Positions 42,948 to 52,059 of a DNA stretch of 64,000 bases are shown here, piece by piece; the stretch's first letter is position 1, and the number at the start of each line of letters is the position of its first letter. A program made the translations under genes and the position numbers. The notes beneath the pieces were generated by a model, which was not told where the DNA came from, ran no database searches, and worked only from the letters and a program-made list of their open reading frames with translations. This DNA is from Bradyrhizobium sp. dw_78. GTDB taxonomy: Bacteria; Pseudomonadota; Alphaproteobacteria; Rhizobiales; Xanthobacteraceae. The stretch lies in assembly GCF_018449525.1 (NCBI RefSeq), contig NZ_JAAVUS010000007.1:186001-250000 (forward strand), given 5' to 3'.

Positions 42948-43089
42948 TCTGGAGCTCCGCACTCAACCATTATCCCACTCGCCTTACTCCTGACAAACGT
43001 ACTGGGACTATACTCTGAAGCATCCGAAGATCACTAGGGGGGCGATCAACGACAAGAAGCAATCCCCTCTTTCCTCGAGATCCTCCGAG

Positions 43090-43257
43090 TCAAGATAATG
43101 GCTCGAAGTAACGATTTCTAATCTTGCCGCGCCTCTTTAGAAGGGCGACCTTCGATTGATCGAAACTGGAAAACAGGTCTTCAAATTCGTCGATCACTAC
43201 CCAGCCGGCAAATGAATCTCGACACAGCGTATATTCTAATAATATAGCGCGATTATT
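43090..43257 (-). pseudogene. Coding-like remnant of unknown family (55 codons, no good start)
   Basis: Directly downstream of the GT25 gene a minus-strand frame stays open for 55 codons to a TGA at 43090. It reads like protein: RAILLEYTLCRDSFAGWVVI, then DEFEDLFSSFDQSKV and NRYFEPLS at the end. It is entered after an in-frame TGA and has no ATG; the first GTG would leave 33 codons. It may be the 3' end of a decayed gene or a very small gene. The family is not recognised. Confidence 0.35.
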
Positions 43258-43927
43258 TCAATGCACTCTTGACGCGGCGCAGGCGGATAACGATCGGTCG
43301 GAGCATTTCGATCCGATCATAAAATCTCAGGTTCGCGATATCGGATCTCGACGATCTCTGATGGCCTAGTGACGGCGAGAACACGTACGTCTTTAATTGT
43401 GGATTCTGCGCTCGGATAGTCGAGTAAGCCCCGTCGACGTGCATTGGACCTCCAAGCGGGTGGCCGGGCGGTCGCGATAGCATTGTTTCGAGCCCCTGAA
43501 TGATCGTCTGTGCGGCATCGCGATGAATCATTACAAAGTGCGTACAAACGATGCCCTCGCTTGGGTCGATCATCGACAGCCCGCTGGCTTTGTCCCCGAG
43601 CGTGTGCCCTGGATAGAATATTGCCCATTCCCTCGTAAGGGTCGCTTCATAGGCCTGCTGCCAAAGTTTTTCGAAATCCGGGACGAAATCAAGATCATCC
43701 TCCATTAGAACGATGTGCTCGTTGAGCCCCGCTCCACGCTTCAATGCTTCGAGGTGACTGAGGAAACAACCACGCGCCCCAACGGAGGGGAACCCGTCAG
43801 CAGTAGTAGGCTTCGTCGCCGCGAGAAACTCAGCTCGCCAACCAATACGATGGAGCTGCGCTTCCATCTCTTTCCGGCGGTCCAGACGTTCCGGCAGATT
43901 AATGACATACTTCAAAAATCTATCCAT
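43253..43927 (-). CDS. Glycosyltransferase family 25 (LPS-type)
   Basis: 224 residues. It begins with the GT25 hallmark YVINLPERLDRRKEMEAQL, has ARGCFLSHLEALKRG, the metal motif region IVLMEDDLDFVPDFEKLW, and the late VDGAYSTI. Members transfer galactose or glucose to LPS, capsule or other surface glycans. It shares the minus-strand orientation of the FkbM gene but is separated from it by about 300 bp with a gene remnant. Confidence 0.88.
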   Translation of the reverse strand: MDRFLKYVINLPERLDRRKEMEAQLHRIGWRAEFLAATKPTTADGFPSVGARGCFLSHLEALKRGAGLNEHIVLMEDDLDFVPDFEKLWQQAYEATLTREWAIFYPGHTLGDKASGLSMIDPSEGIVCTHFVMIHRDAAQTIIQGLETMLSRPPGHPLGGPMHVDGAYSTIRAQNPQLKTYVFSPSLGHQRSSRSDIANLRFYDRIEMLRPIVIRLRRVKSALK

Positions 43928-44550
43928 CGTTTCACACCAGCCTTGCCGCCGTGCAAACGCTTAACTCCGCCAGGCACAGCCAGCAGGACATCAACCACAC
44001 CCTACTCCGAGCTAACGCGTTGCTGTTTGCATGCCTCAGGTCTCCGCTGCGATGCGAATGCACCGCCAAGAGCAGCCAAGAAGCGTCCGATACGGAGCCC
44101 TCGCGCGCCCAAGCCAAGCCTCATTAACCCACCATTATCGAGCGTTCACATTGGAGCAAAAGCCGAGGGGCCACTCGCGCTTATTTTTTGCGCCCCTTTC
44201 GAAACTTGATCTCTTTGGACGAAGTAAGCATCCTGACGGATAGGTATATGCCAATTGGAAACAGGATCATTGCGAGGATACCAGTCATCGCCATGACATT
44301 AGCCCACCCAGCCTTTTTCGGCTAGGCGCTTTTCCTGACGCCTTTCTCGATATAACGTAAATGGTGCTCCGGAAGGTTCGCAGGGCGTTACGTTGCGCAG
44401 GGGACGGAGCCTCACTATGACTGCGCGGACTTCAGTCTGAATCACGATTAATCCGGCTTGAGGCCGCCGTGCTGGCTAAGTGTATCAGCGGCAATAAGCT
44501 TGGCCGTGTAAGGCATATCGCCAATTAGCTTTAGAGTACAGGAGACCGGC
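43928..44550. other. 623-bp gap with short minus-strand coding-like frames
   Basis: No full gene is seen. On the minus strand two adjacent small frames look protein-like. 44299-44445 could code 48 residues (GTG start, ending YRERRQEKRLAEKGWVG). 44181-44294 could code 37 residues with one membrane segment (GILAMILFPIGIYLSVRM) and a basic tail. They are 4 bp apart and lack strong ribosome sites. They may be small genes or residues of gene loss next to the acyltransferase. Confidence 0.3.
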
Positions 44551-46494
44551 TTGAAAGCTGGAGAATATCGCAAGGACATAGATTCACTGCGGGCCGTTGC
44601 GGTGATGATGGTCCTGGTATTTCACTTTGAGCTATTCGGCGCCCAAGGAGCTGGATTTCTTGGGGTCGACATCTTCTTCGTAATCTCTGGCTTTTTGATC
44701 ACGTCCATCGTCAAGCGCCAATTGGATGACGGAACGTTCGATCTCCGTCAGTTCTATGCCAATCGTATCCGGCGCTTAGCCCCAGCGTTATTTACTGTCA
44801 TGGCCCTGACACTCTGCATGGGGATGGTTTGGTTGTTACCCCGACAATTGACGGATTTGGGCAAGGAGGCGATGGCGGCACAAACCTATCTGTCAAACTT
44901 CTACTACTGGAGGACAATAAATTATTTCGGCCTAAGTGCTAATTCGGCGTTTTTCCTGCACACTTGGTCGCTGGCCGTCGAAGAACAGTACTACCTGCTA
45001 TATCCGATATTCTTGATCGCGGTTCATCGGATAGCAAAGCGACGCTTTTGGTTGGCCCTTGGCCTAGTGCTGATCGTCTCCTTTCTAATCAACATCTATT
45101 TCGTCGACAAAAAGCCGGAAGCGACGTTCTATCTTCTTCCAACCCGGGCGTGGGAGTTTTTGGTTGGAGCGCTAACATCTCGTATTGCGAGCATTTACGT
45201 GTCGCAAGCCGAGGCTTCATTGATTTTTCTCACGGGCCTCGCCTTGATCGGAGCAAGCGCCATATTCCTGAACCGTGATCTTCCGCTGCCAGGATATTAC
45301 GCAGCCATCCCGGTTTTGGGTGCAGCATTTACCCTCTTTGCTGGCGATAAATGCTCTCTTCACATCCTCAGGGCTTTCAATGCCAGCAGCATCCGGTACC
45401 TGGGAAAGATTTCTTATAGTCTATACCTTGTTCATTGGCCTGTGGTGGTCTTCGCTCGATCGATGCTCGGGACTGAGGATAACCTGCCCTGGCGAGTGGT
45501 GCTATTTCTTAGCTCGATCGGCTTGGCAGTTGTCATTTATCATTTGGTGGAGAATCCAATCAGGAATCGAAAGGCATTTGCTGCTTCAAGGCAACTGGCG
45601 AGCGCCTACGGCCTGGGCCTGATCTGCTCTATCCTTTTTTGTGCGGTCATATTAGCAACCGGCGGACTACCTCAGCGTTTTCCCGGGCCGGTAATTGACC
45701 TGGCTGCTTATACCGATGACAAGACGCCGCCGCTGACCCAATGCGAATTCAGCCATCAGTCGCTCAACTCGATTACTGACCTGTGCATGATCGGATCAAA
45801 CACAGCTCCGCGGTGGCTCATCTACGGCGACTCACACGCCTGGGCGGGATATCAGGCATTCGATATCTGGTTGAAAAGAACCAAGCAGTCAGCAGTCTTC
45901 ATGTTTCAACATTCTTGTCCGCCGCTGCGGGGCGTCCATCTTTATCATGACCAGGATCGGTGCTTTAACTTCAACGAGCAGATATTCAACGTACTTGCGA
46001 AGAGCCCGGCAATCAGCAAGGTTCTGCTGGTGTCGATATGGCGCCAGGGAAAGGATGGCATCGCCACATCAAAGGACATCGTGCCTACCCAAGCAAGCGC
46101 ATCAGTCCTATTCAAGGAAGCATTTCCGAAAACCGTCGCTGATTTGAAGGCGCTCGGTAAAGATGTCTATATTTGGGAACCCCTACCAGGCGCGCGTGAA
46201 GATGTCCCAATTTTCATGGCTAGAGCAGCGATGATGCATTTGAATCGGGAGCTTGAGTTTAGCCGTGACGAGTACCTGTCGGACTTCTCGTTCTTCTTCG
46301 ACGTGCTGAATTCACTTCGCACCCAGGTTTCGGGACGACTGTCCTCTTCACGGGCGCTTTGCGGTTCAGGCATCTGTATGGCTTCGCTGGATGGAAAACC
46401 ACTCTATTTCGATACAAATCACCCGACGGCTTCGTCGGCTGAGTTTTGGGCTGATCTGCTTGTTCGCATGGAAAGAGGGGCGTCGCCCTCGTGA
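44551..46494 (+). CDS. OafA/YrhL-type acyltransferase with C-terminal SGNH domain
   Basis: 647 residues from TTG 44551 with AGGAG 7 bases upstream. The N-terminal half is an integral-membrane acyltransferase-3 domain: YRKDIDSLRAVAVMMVLVFH, GFLGVDIFFVISGFLITSI, then HTWSLAVEEQYYLLYP with the conserved His-Thr-Trp-Ser and Glu. The C-terminal part is a periplasmic SGNH-hydrolase-like domain (WLIYGDSHAWAGY at the Ser block, FDTNHPTASSAEFW at the Asp-x-x-His block). It O-acetylates surface polysaccharide across the membrane. Confidence 0.9.
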   Translation: MKAGEYRKDIDSLRAVAVMMVLVFHFELFGAQGAGFLGVDIFFVISGFLITSIVKRQLDDGTFDLRQFYANRIRRLAPALFTVMALTLCMGMVWLLPRQLTDLGKEAMAAQTYLSNFYYWRTINYFGLSANSAFFLHTWSLAVEEQYYLLYPIFLIAVHRIAKRRFWLALGLVLIVSFLINIYFVDKKPEATFYLLPTRAWEFLVGALTSRIASIYVSQAEASLIFLTGLALIGASAIFLNRDLPLPGYYAAIPVLGAAFTLFAGDKCSLHILRAFNASSIRYLGKISYSLYLVHWPVVVFARSMLGTEDNLPWRVVLFLSSIGLAVVIYHLVENPIRNRKAFAASRQLASAYGLGLICSILFCAVILATGGLPQRFPGPVIDLAAYTDDKTPPLTQCEFSHQSLNSITDLCMIGSNTAPRWLIYGDSHAWAGYQAFDIWLKRTKQSAVFMFQHSCPPLRGVHLYHDQDRCFNFNEQIFNVLAKSPAISKVLLVSIWRQGKDGIATSKDIVPTQASASVLFKEAFPKTVADLKALGKDVYIWEPLPGAREDVPIFMARAAMMHLNRELEFSRDEYLSDFSFFFDVLNSLRTQVSGRLSSSRALCGSGICMASLDGKPLYFDTNHPTASSAEFWADLLVRMERGASPS

Positions 46495-46810
46495 TGGGCG
46501 TTGGGTCTAGAAGGAAATAGAAAATCTAATCACTGAAGAGTGGATTGGTGAAGAAATTCCATTTGGCAGCTATTAAGCTGTCAATACTCCGACCCGTGTA
46601 GAACTTCTCTCGTGTTTGAACAGTGAAGCTGTTAGCCAAAATTCCGAACGAACCCATGGCAGCCGGCGCCAACCTGTTGCATACCTGCATCTAACGAGAA
46701 GACGTGACTAACCGTCTAGCCACCGGAGTAATAAAACGAGCCTAACTGTTGAAGCCTGCGATTCATCGCAGCTTCACATCTAGGCACAGGCATTCCGCAT
46801 GCCCCCCCTT
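46495..46810. other. Gap between convergent acyltransferase and glycosyltransferase genes
   Basis: 316 bp without a convincing gene. Near its right end there is a hairpin at 46751-46775 (listed separately). The base composition is A+T-richer than in the metabolic part of the window. Confidence 0.4.
46751..46775. terminator. Hairpin candidate between convergent genes
   Basis: The arms GAAGCCTGCGA (46751-46761) and TCGCAGCTTC (46766-46775) pair over 10 bp with a single bulged C and a 4-base loop. The element lies between two convergent genes and could stop either transcript, although no U-run follows. Confidence 0.4.
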
Positions 46811-47896
46811 TTAATTCAAGAGATGCGAATGCACTTGTAATTGCCACTCTGGATCAATCAGATCGATTGGCCTTTCTTCGAGGGCAGCATTCATCAAGGC
46901 AAACGTGCGCTTTTGCGCGGCTGCGTTCGTCAAATATTTGAGGGCATAGCGCTTGGCCTCCTGGCCATAATATTCGGCCAATTGATTATTATTATAAAGT
47001 TTTACGATCGCTTGTCTTGTAGCGGTGGGGTCGTTCAAAGGAACTGCGAGTCCATGATCGCCAGCGATTAGGTAATCGTTCAGCACATCTGCATCCGAGA
47101 ACACCTGAGCCTTCCCGAGCATCATGGCGCTCACGGCGGTAATGTGGCCCGCGCCCCGTTTCTGGTCCTTCAAAAGAATGATGCTCAGAGCCGCGTTGGC
47201 TATAATGGCCAGACAGTCGTCGAAAGGAATGTCGTATAGAATTTCGATCTGATCCGAGCTTTCCAGCCAAGGGTCGGTCACCCGCGATGCCACATAAATC
47301 GCCGGGATGGACGTCCCGCGTATAGCTTCGGTCAGCGCGGCAAAATCCCGGTTATTTCGTCCGACCATGCAGACATAGCGCTGATCGAACCGCCCGAGTG
47401 AAATGGCGCGACCTTCGCGAAACGTGCGTGGAAGATCATATCCCCAAAGTGCCAGCGCAACTCGATTGGGATCCAGATCATGAACCTGACAAAACAACCG
47501 ACGTTCGGCGCGCGAATGCACCACGATGATGGAAAGCCGGGAGAAAATCCGATTTATGAGCCGGTTTGCCGAGCGACTTCGGGTGACGAGATAGCGTCGA
47601 GAAACGTTAAATCCGATGACCGCCAATTTGGTCGCGGCCGAAGAAACCGAAGCGCGGAGAGCCATCCCAAACGCGGAAAAATATTCCTGAGCGATAACGA
47701 GGTCGAAATCTCGGATGTCCTTGCACAGCAGGAAGGCACGAAGCACCTGCAAGTACGATCGGGCCTCTTTGATCCTTCTGGTTTCGACGTAGTTTCCTTT
47801 TTCCCGCAGCATATTGATGAAATCGGGATCTGGCGGGACTGCATCGGAAGAAGCTATCGCCAGAAACAAAACTCTCTTCGGAGTACTTGCAGTCAT
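46811..47896 (-). CDS. Glycosyltransferase (GT-B fold, family 4-like)
   Basis: 361 residues from ATG 47896; an ATG six codons earlier (47914) is equally possible. The N-terminal part has KRVLFLAIASSDAVP and FDLVIAQEYFSAFG, and the C-terminal Rossmann-like half has YVCMVGRNNRDFAALTEAI, then AALSIILLKDQKRGAGHITAVSAM and the glycosyltransferase-like GDHGLAVPLNDP. The nucleotide-binding E-x-x-x-x-x-x-E motif is not classical, so donor and acceptor are open. It follows the flippase gene with a short gap. Confidence 0.72.
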   Translation of the reverse strand: MTASTPKRVLFLAIASSDAVPPDPDFINMLREKGNYVETRRIKEARSYLQVLRAFLLCKDIRDFDLVIAQEYFSAFGMALRASVSSAATKLAVIGFNVSRRYLVTRSRSANRLINRIFSRLSIIVVHSRAERRLFCQVHDLDPNRVALALWGYDLPRTFREGRAISLGRFDQRYVCMVGRNNRDFAALTEAIRGTSIPAIYVASRVTDPWLESSDQIEILYDIPFDDCLAIIANAALSIILLKDQKRGAGHITAVSAMMLGKAQVFSDADVLNDYLIAGDHGLAVPLNDPTATRQAIVKLYNNNQLAEYYGQEAKRYALKYLTNAAAQKRTFALMNAALEERPIDLIDPEWQLQVHSHLLN

Positions 47897-47928
47897 GGAG
47901 CCGCCATTTTTCATAAACCAGATCGCGA

Positions 47929-49320
47929 CTACGCGCCAAAATGAAGTACGGGTCGGTATTGATGCCAAATGTTCAAGGCATACGGTGCCGCAAGGCCCGA
48001 TACGTAACCGACCAGCCAGAATCCAAATGCAGCAAACTCGAGCTTGATGTTGTTCAGACTGTGTTTCCTGTTGAATACAAGGATCAAAAGAATAACCGGA
48101 CATCTGTGAAAGGCGATACCAATAACCGCCCCGGTAACTCCATATGTGTAGAAAAGCACGGGGACGAGTATGAAGAGCGAGGCGAGCTGGAGGTAGTTCA
48201 TTGCGGCGACGTAGTTCGGCTTGCCGATGGCAAGATAGGCATTTCCCGTCAGGTTATAGCGGTTGAACAGCAGCCCGAATGAGAGATATTGGAGCATTGC
48301 GCCCGCTGGCGCATATCGAGGGTCATACATGATCGACACAATGGATGGGCCGGCACTGAACAGCAAGCCCGCCATCCAAACGAAGCCCGCATCCGTCAAC
48401 CATCTCATGCGAAAATAAACCGATATGAACCGCCGATGCCCGGAGCGGGCGGCCTCGCTCAACGCGGGAAAAAACAGACTTGTAAAAAGTCGGTTGCCGA
48501 TTCCTTCGGTAAGCGTCGCCAGGTTTGCGGCAAGTGAATAATTTCCCAGCGCGGCGGGCGAGAGCCACAGGCCAAGAAGGAACCGGTCGCCGTTCATGCT
48601 GAATGCCATCGAGGCTGACGATAGGAACGCCCATTTTCCAAAGCGGCGCAGTTCGGCAAGGGCCGCCGGCTCCCAACCAAAGCGATCGGAATCTCCGCTC
48701 AACCAGATATGACTAATGATCGTGGTTGCCAGCGCGGAAGCAATAACGCCGCTGACGAATGACCAGACCGAGCCTGTAATGAAACCTACCCCCGCAGCGA
48801 CGCAAAGACCTACCATCGAGCCAATGATCTCCATAATTGTGAGGTGCTTCATCTCGAGGCGCCGATTGTGAGCAATCGATTTCATCGATTGAAACCCAAG
48901 GATTACGGCAGTCAGCGAAGTCGCGACCACGACACCCGGGAGACGCGTATCGGCATACACCGAGTGGGAAGTAATCCAGCCCACAGAATTCGCGACAGCC
49001 AAGCCAATCGCAAGCAGAGAGCAAACCAACCAGATGAGCGCGCCGCGCAGGATCTGGACCGTCCACGCTGTCCGAAGGAAGTCACGCTCGGCACCTCGCG
49101 AACTCTGAACAATGGCTTGGTGAAGGCCAATGTCAGAAAGAAGGGTAACCATGATTTGTATCGCCGAAGCGATCGCCATAACGCCGAACGCATCCGGCGC
49201 AAGAAGACGCGTCATGATGAGGCTGTTCGCCAGTCGAACTACCTGAGAAAGACCATGCGCAACAAGAATCCACCGGCCTGCGCGAAATGCCCGTGCTCTC
49301 AGAGATGTTGGCCCCGACAA
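47929..49320 (-). CDS. Oligosaccharide flippase (Wzx-like, MOP superfamily)
   Basis: 463 residues with about 12 to 14 hydrophobic segments, starting from a TTG. The N-terminal region (GLSQVVRLANSLIMTRLLAPDAFGVMAIASA) is typical of Wzx/lipopolysaccharide flippases of the MviN-MATE fold, as is FASL-like DIGLHQAIVQSSRGAERDFLRTAW in pattern. It moves lipid-linked repeat units across the inner membrane. A Wzy-like gene lies just upstream on the same strand, so a Wzx/Wzy route is likely. Confidence 0.85.
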   Translation of the reverse strand: MSGPTSLRARAFRAGRWILVAHGLSQVVRLANSLIMTRLLAPDAFGVMAIASAIQIMVTLLSDIGLHQAIVQSSRGAERDFLRTAWTVQILRGALIWLVCSLLAIGLAVANSVGWITSHSVYADTRLPGVVVATSLTAVILGFQSMKSIAHNRRLEMKHLTIMEIIGSMVGLCVAAGVGFITGSVWSFVSGVIASALATTIISHIWLSGDSDRFGWEPAALAELRRFGKWAFLSSASMAFSMNGDRFLLGLWLSPAALGNYSLAANLATLTEGIGNRLFTSLFFPALSEAARSGHRRFISVYFRMRWLTDAGFVWMAGLLFSAGPSIVSIMYDPRYAPAGAMLQYLSFGLLFNRYNLTGNAYLAIGKPNYVAAMNYLQLASLFILVPVLFYTYGVTGAVIGIAFHRCPVILLILVFNRKHSLNNIKLEFAAFGFWLVGYVSGLAAPYALNIWHQYRPVLHFGA

Positions 49321-49389
49321 TCTGAATACCCATCTTTGCTACAACTTCGACTAATGCACATTCTGAAGAACGGTCTTCTTTATCTTTTC

Positions 49390-50841
49390 CTAACGAGGTG
49401 ATGGCCGGTCAAAGGCCACCTTGGAGGGATTCGACGACCGATCTCCCAGCGGTGTGAACATTGGCTGCATTGAGGTCGTGCGCCTCCTTTGGCGAGCGCT
49501 TACACGGAGGGATTCGGCGCGGCCGACCAGAGCCCCCGCAAGCAACCATGTCCAAGGCAGAAGAGCAGAGTTAGGTATCAGCTCGACAAGATTTACGGCA
49601 ACGATAAGTGACAAGCCTGCCAGCAGCGCCGCCTCCTGTTGGGAAGCGGCGTATCGTGCAGAGGAACCGGCCCGAAATACCGTAATGGCCAGCAACCCGA
49701 ACTCTGCGATAAAGCCAACAATGCCGTACTGTCCTATCGTTATGACCCAACGGCCGTCAGTAATGCTGTCGTCCCGACCACTCGTCTCGCTATGCAATCG
49801 GCTGCGCCCATATCGCCCCCATCCAAAGAGGGGTCTTTCCATTGCGCGGTCGACCAATCGATGTTCATTGTCAAATCTCGTTTGAAGCGAGTCGGCCCTC
49901 TCAGGATTAACTGATCTGATCGTCTCGTCTATCAGCTGCGTTGGAATGATATCCAGCGTTCGTGCAGCGGGATAAATCAGCACGACAGCCGCCAAAACTG
50001 TGGCAACGCGGAATTGAACCCTGGTTGAGCACAGGCGTATTAAAGGTATGAGAAATAATGCATAGAGGATCGCACCGAAGCTCTTCGTAAGAACAAGCAT
50101 ACTCGTCAGGTAGACTGTAAGGGGACCCGCTTCGACGCCTTTTACCGTCGCGCGAACACGCCAAAGCACACAACTTGCAACCGCGCATGTCATTGCAAAG
50201 AATGCAGCAATCAAACCATGGCCCATGAACACGGTCGGACGGAAGGTGCCATCACGCGCTTCTTGATAAAACTCGCCCGGCATGAAGCCATAAATCCAGG
50301 CCTGAAGTTGTGGGCTCATACGAATTTCGAACAGCATCGGGAGCGAGTAAAGCAAGCCGGCAACAGCGAAGCAGCGAAAGATCTGCTCGGTGCTTCGCTC
50401 CGTCGTCAAAATGCTTCGTCCCAGAACAAATGGAATCACGACGACGCATTGGCTGATGACGGACGATAGGCCGTCATAAAGCCCTACGGATGGCAATACT
50501 CCATTGGGCAACGGAATTACGTCACCATTCAGCATCGCCGTAATCAGAGGGCTCAGCACAAACACGAACAACAGAACATCGACCAATCCTGGTCGCCAAG
50601 GATTGGCCGACTTGAGTCGGCCGCTCAGGATACAAGCCAGCAGCACCGCCAAACTGGGGAGCGAGGCCTTATCCAGTTGTGGGATCATCGACAGCTTTAA
50701 TGCTGAGCCGGCGGGGAGCAAAAGCTGTCCGCCCAGTACGGCCCATAACAGAGCTTGGCTAACCTCGGTTCTCGTCAACAGGACAAAAACAACGACAGGC
50801 CAGGAAAAAAGCGCGGCTACAGCGAACCAATTTCCTTCCAT
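49390..50841 (-). CDS. O-antigen ligase/polymerase-like membrane protein (Wzy/WaaL-like)
   Basis: 483 residues with about 10 to 12 membrane segments from ATG 50841 (a TTG two codons earlier is also possible). A large periplasmic loop in the second half contains RFDNEHRLVDRAMERPLFGWGRYG, resembling the Wzy_C/O-antigen-ligase domain with its conserved P-x-x-G-x-G. It probably polymerises the repeat units exported by the adjacent Wzx. Polymerase versus ligase cannot be decided by eye. Confidence 0.8.
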   Translation of the reverse strand: MEGNWFAVAALFSWPVVVFVLLTRTEVSQALLWAVLGGQLLLPAGSALKLSMIPQLDKASLPSLAVLLACILSGRLKSANPWRPGLVDVLLFVFVLSPLITAMLNGDVIPLPNGVLPSVGLYDGLSSVISQCVVVIPFVLGRSILTTERSTEQIFRCFAVAGLLYSLPMLFEIRMSPQLQAWIYGFMPGEFYQEARDGTFRPTVFMGHGLIAAFFAMTCAVASCVLWRVRATVKGVEAGPLTVYLTSMLVLTKSFGAILYALFLIPLIRLCSTRVQFRVATVLAAVVLIYPAARTLDIIPTQLIDETIRSVNPERADSLQTRFDNEHRLVDRAMERPLFGWGRYGRSRLHSETSGRDDSITDGRWVITIGQYGIVGFIAEFGLLAITVFRAGSSARYAASQQEAALLAGLSLIVAVNLVELIPNSALLPWTWLLAGALVGRAESLRVSARQRRRTTSMQPMFTPLGDRSSNPSKVAFDRPSPR

Positions 50842-51120
50842 CGGCAAGTCTAACTCTAAGTGTTGACGGCTATTTTGAACAGCAGCGCCCGCGTCTAATC
50901 GAGATATTCAATAATTCTTGGCCGTTGGAAAGACCAATTTACATCCTTCTAGCGCAAAGACCGATTTGCCAAGGTATGGCTCATTTTACCTTCGATCGAG
51001 ATTAAGTGGCTCGTTATCGAAAAATCTGCAAACTCCGCATATTGTTAGTGGGAGCGGGTTCATATTACTAGTCGATAGGCAAACAGACCTACGCGAGATT
51101 TATAGAGTAAAGAGGGTAAA

Positions 51121-52008
51121 ATGAGCTTCGGAGTCTTAACCCTTGCAACTATGGATGACTATCTGAAGGCGATCGGCTTGGCTCTTTCGCTTCGGGTTTC
51201 AAATTCTGACGTCCCCCTCGCGGTGGCATGCTCGCCGAAGGTGCGCCCTTACGTTGCGCCTTATTTCGACCTATGCGTGGACGAAGATCCGGAGCTTAAA
51301 GGCTTTGTCCATAAAATTCATTTGGATCGGTATTCGCCCTTTGACGAAACGTTTTTCTTCGATTCGGACGTTTTCATCTTTCGACCTTTGAAAGGATTAT
51401 TAAACGATTGGCGTACGCAATCCTACTCCGCCTGCGGGAAATACACGACGGATGGAATCAGCCCATTCGGACTCGATACGGAGGCAGTCCTTAGGAAAAT
51501 CGGCCGGAAAGCCCTCGTCCAAATAGACGGTGCCGGACATGCTTACTTTCGCAAGCCCGAATGTGTGGCAATTTTCGATCTCGCTAGAACGATTGCTGCA
51601 GACTACAGGAATTACGCCGGGAACATCAAGTTTGCGGATGAAGATGTCATGAATATTACAATGACTTTACTCGATCTCCGACCGATGCCGCATTTTGATT
51701 TTTGGTCGCGGCCTTTGAGTGCAAGAGGAAAAATCGATATCGACGCCACGAACGGGAAATGTGCATTTGAACTTATGGACACTGGTCAGAAGCAGGAACC
51801 TGTTATGATGCACTTCGCCGCAAATGAGGCCGCGTTTCTCTATGTCAAGCAATTAAGGCGATTGTTTAATAAGTTTGGGGTGCCTGCCCGCGGCCTAACC
51901 GAGGTCGCGCTGAAGGACTTCTATCTTCGAGAGATGAAATGGCCGATAAAAGCCAGGGTTGACATTTTTAAAGCGTGGTTGTCAGAGCAACGCTATTTCT
52001 CGCGGTAG
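51121..52008 (+). CDS. Putative GT-A-type glycosyltransferase (family-8-like)
   Basis: 295 residues, preceded by AGAGGG at about 6 bases. The product starts FGVLTLATMDDYLKAIGLAL, has a metal-binding D-x-D in FFFDSDVFIFRPL, then DGAGHAYFRKPEC and KFADEDVMNITM, and a late MMHFAANE. The order fits nucleotide-sugar transferases of the GT8/stealth-like group, but similarity is weak. It is the only plus-strand gene between 46.5 and 56.7 kb and is visibly A+T-rich, as if acquired separately. The function is probable, not certain. Confidence 0.6.
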   Translation: MSFGVLTLATMDDYLKAIGLALSLRVSNSDVPLAVACSPKVRPYVAPYFDLCVDEDPELKGFVHKIHLDRYSPFDETFFFDSDVFIFRPLKGLLNDWRTQSYSACGKYTTDGISPFGLDTEAVLRKIGRKALVQIDGAGHAYFRKPECVAIFDLARTIAADYRNYAGNIKFADEDVMNITMTLLDLRPMPHFDFWSRPLSARGKIDIDATNGKCAFELMDTGQKQEPVMMHFAANEAAFLYVKQLRRLFNKFGVPARGLTEVALKDFYLREMKWPIKARVDIFKAWLSEQRYFSR

Positions 52009-52059
52009 TCGGCTTCGGTCGTTGTTGTTGTATCGCAGCTTTTAATTTTGCGCGGGAGT

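Noticed and set aside
43715..44209. 164-codon plus-strand frame over the start of the GT25 gene
   Set aside because: Half of it is antisense to a clear glycosyltransferase gene and the rest shows no motif or ribosome site.
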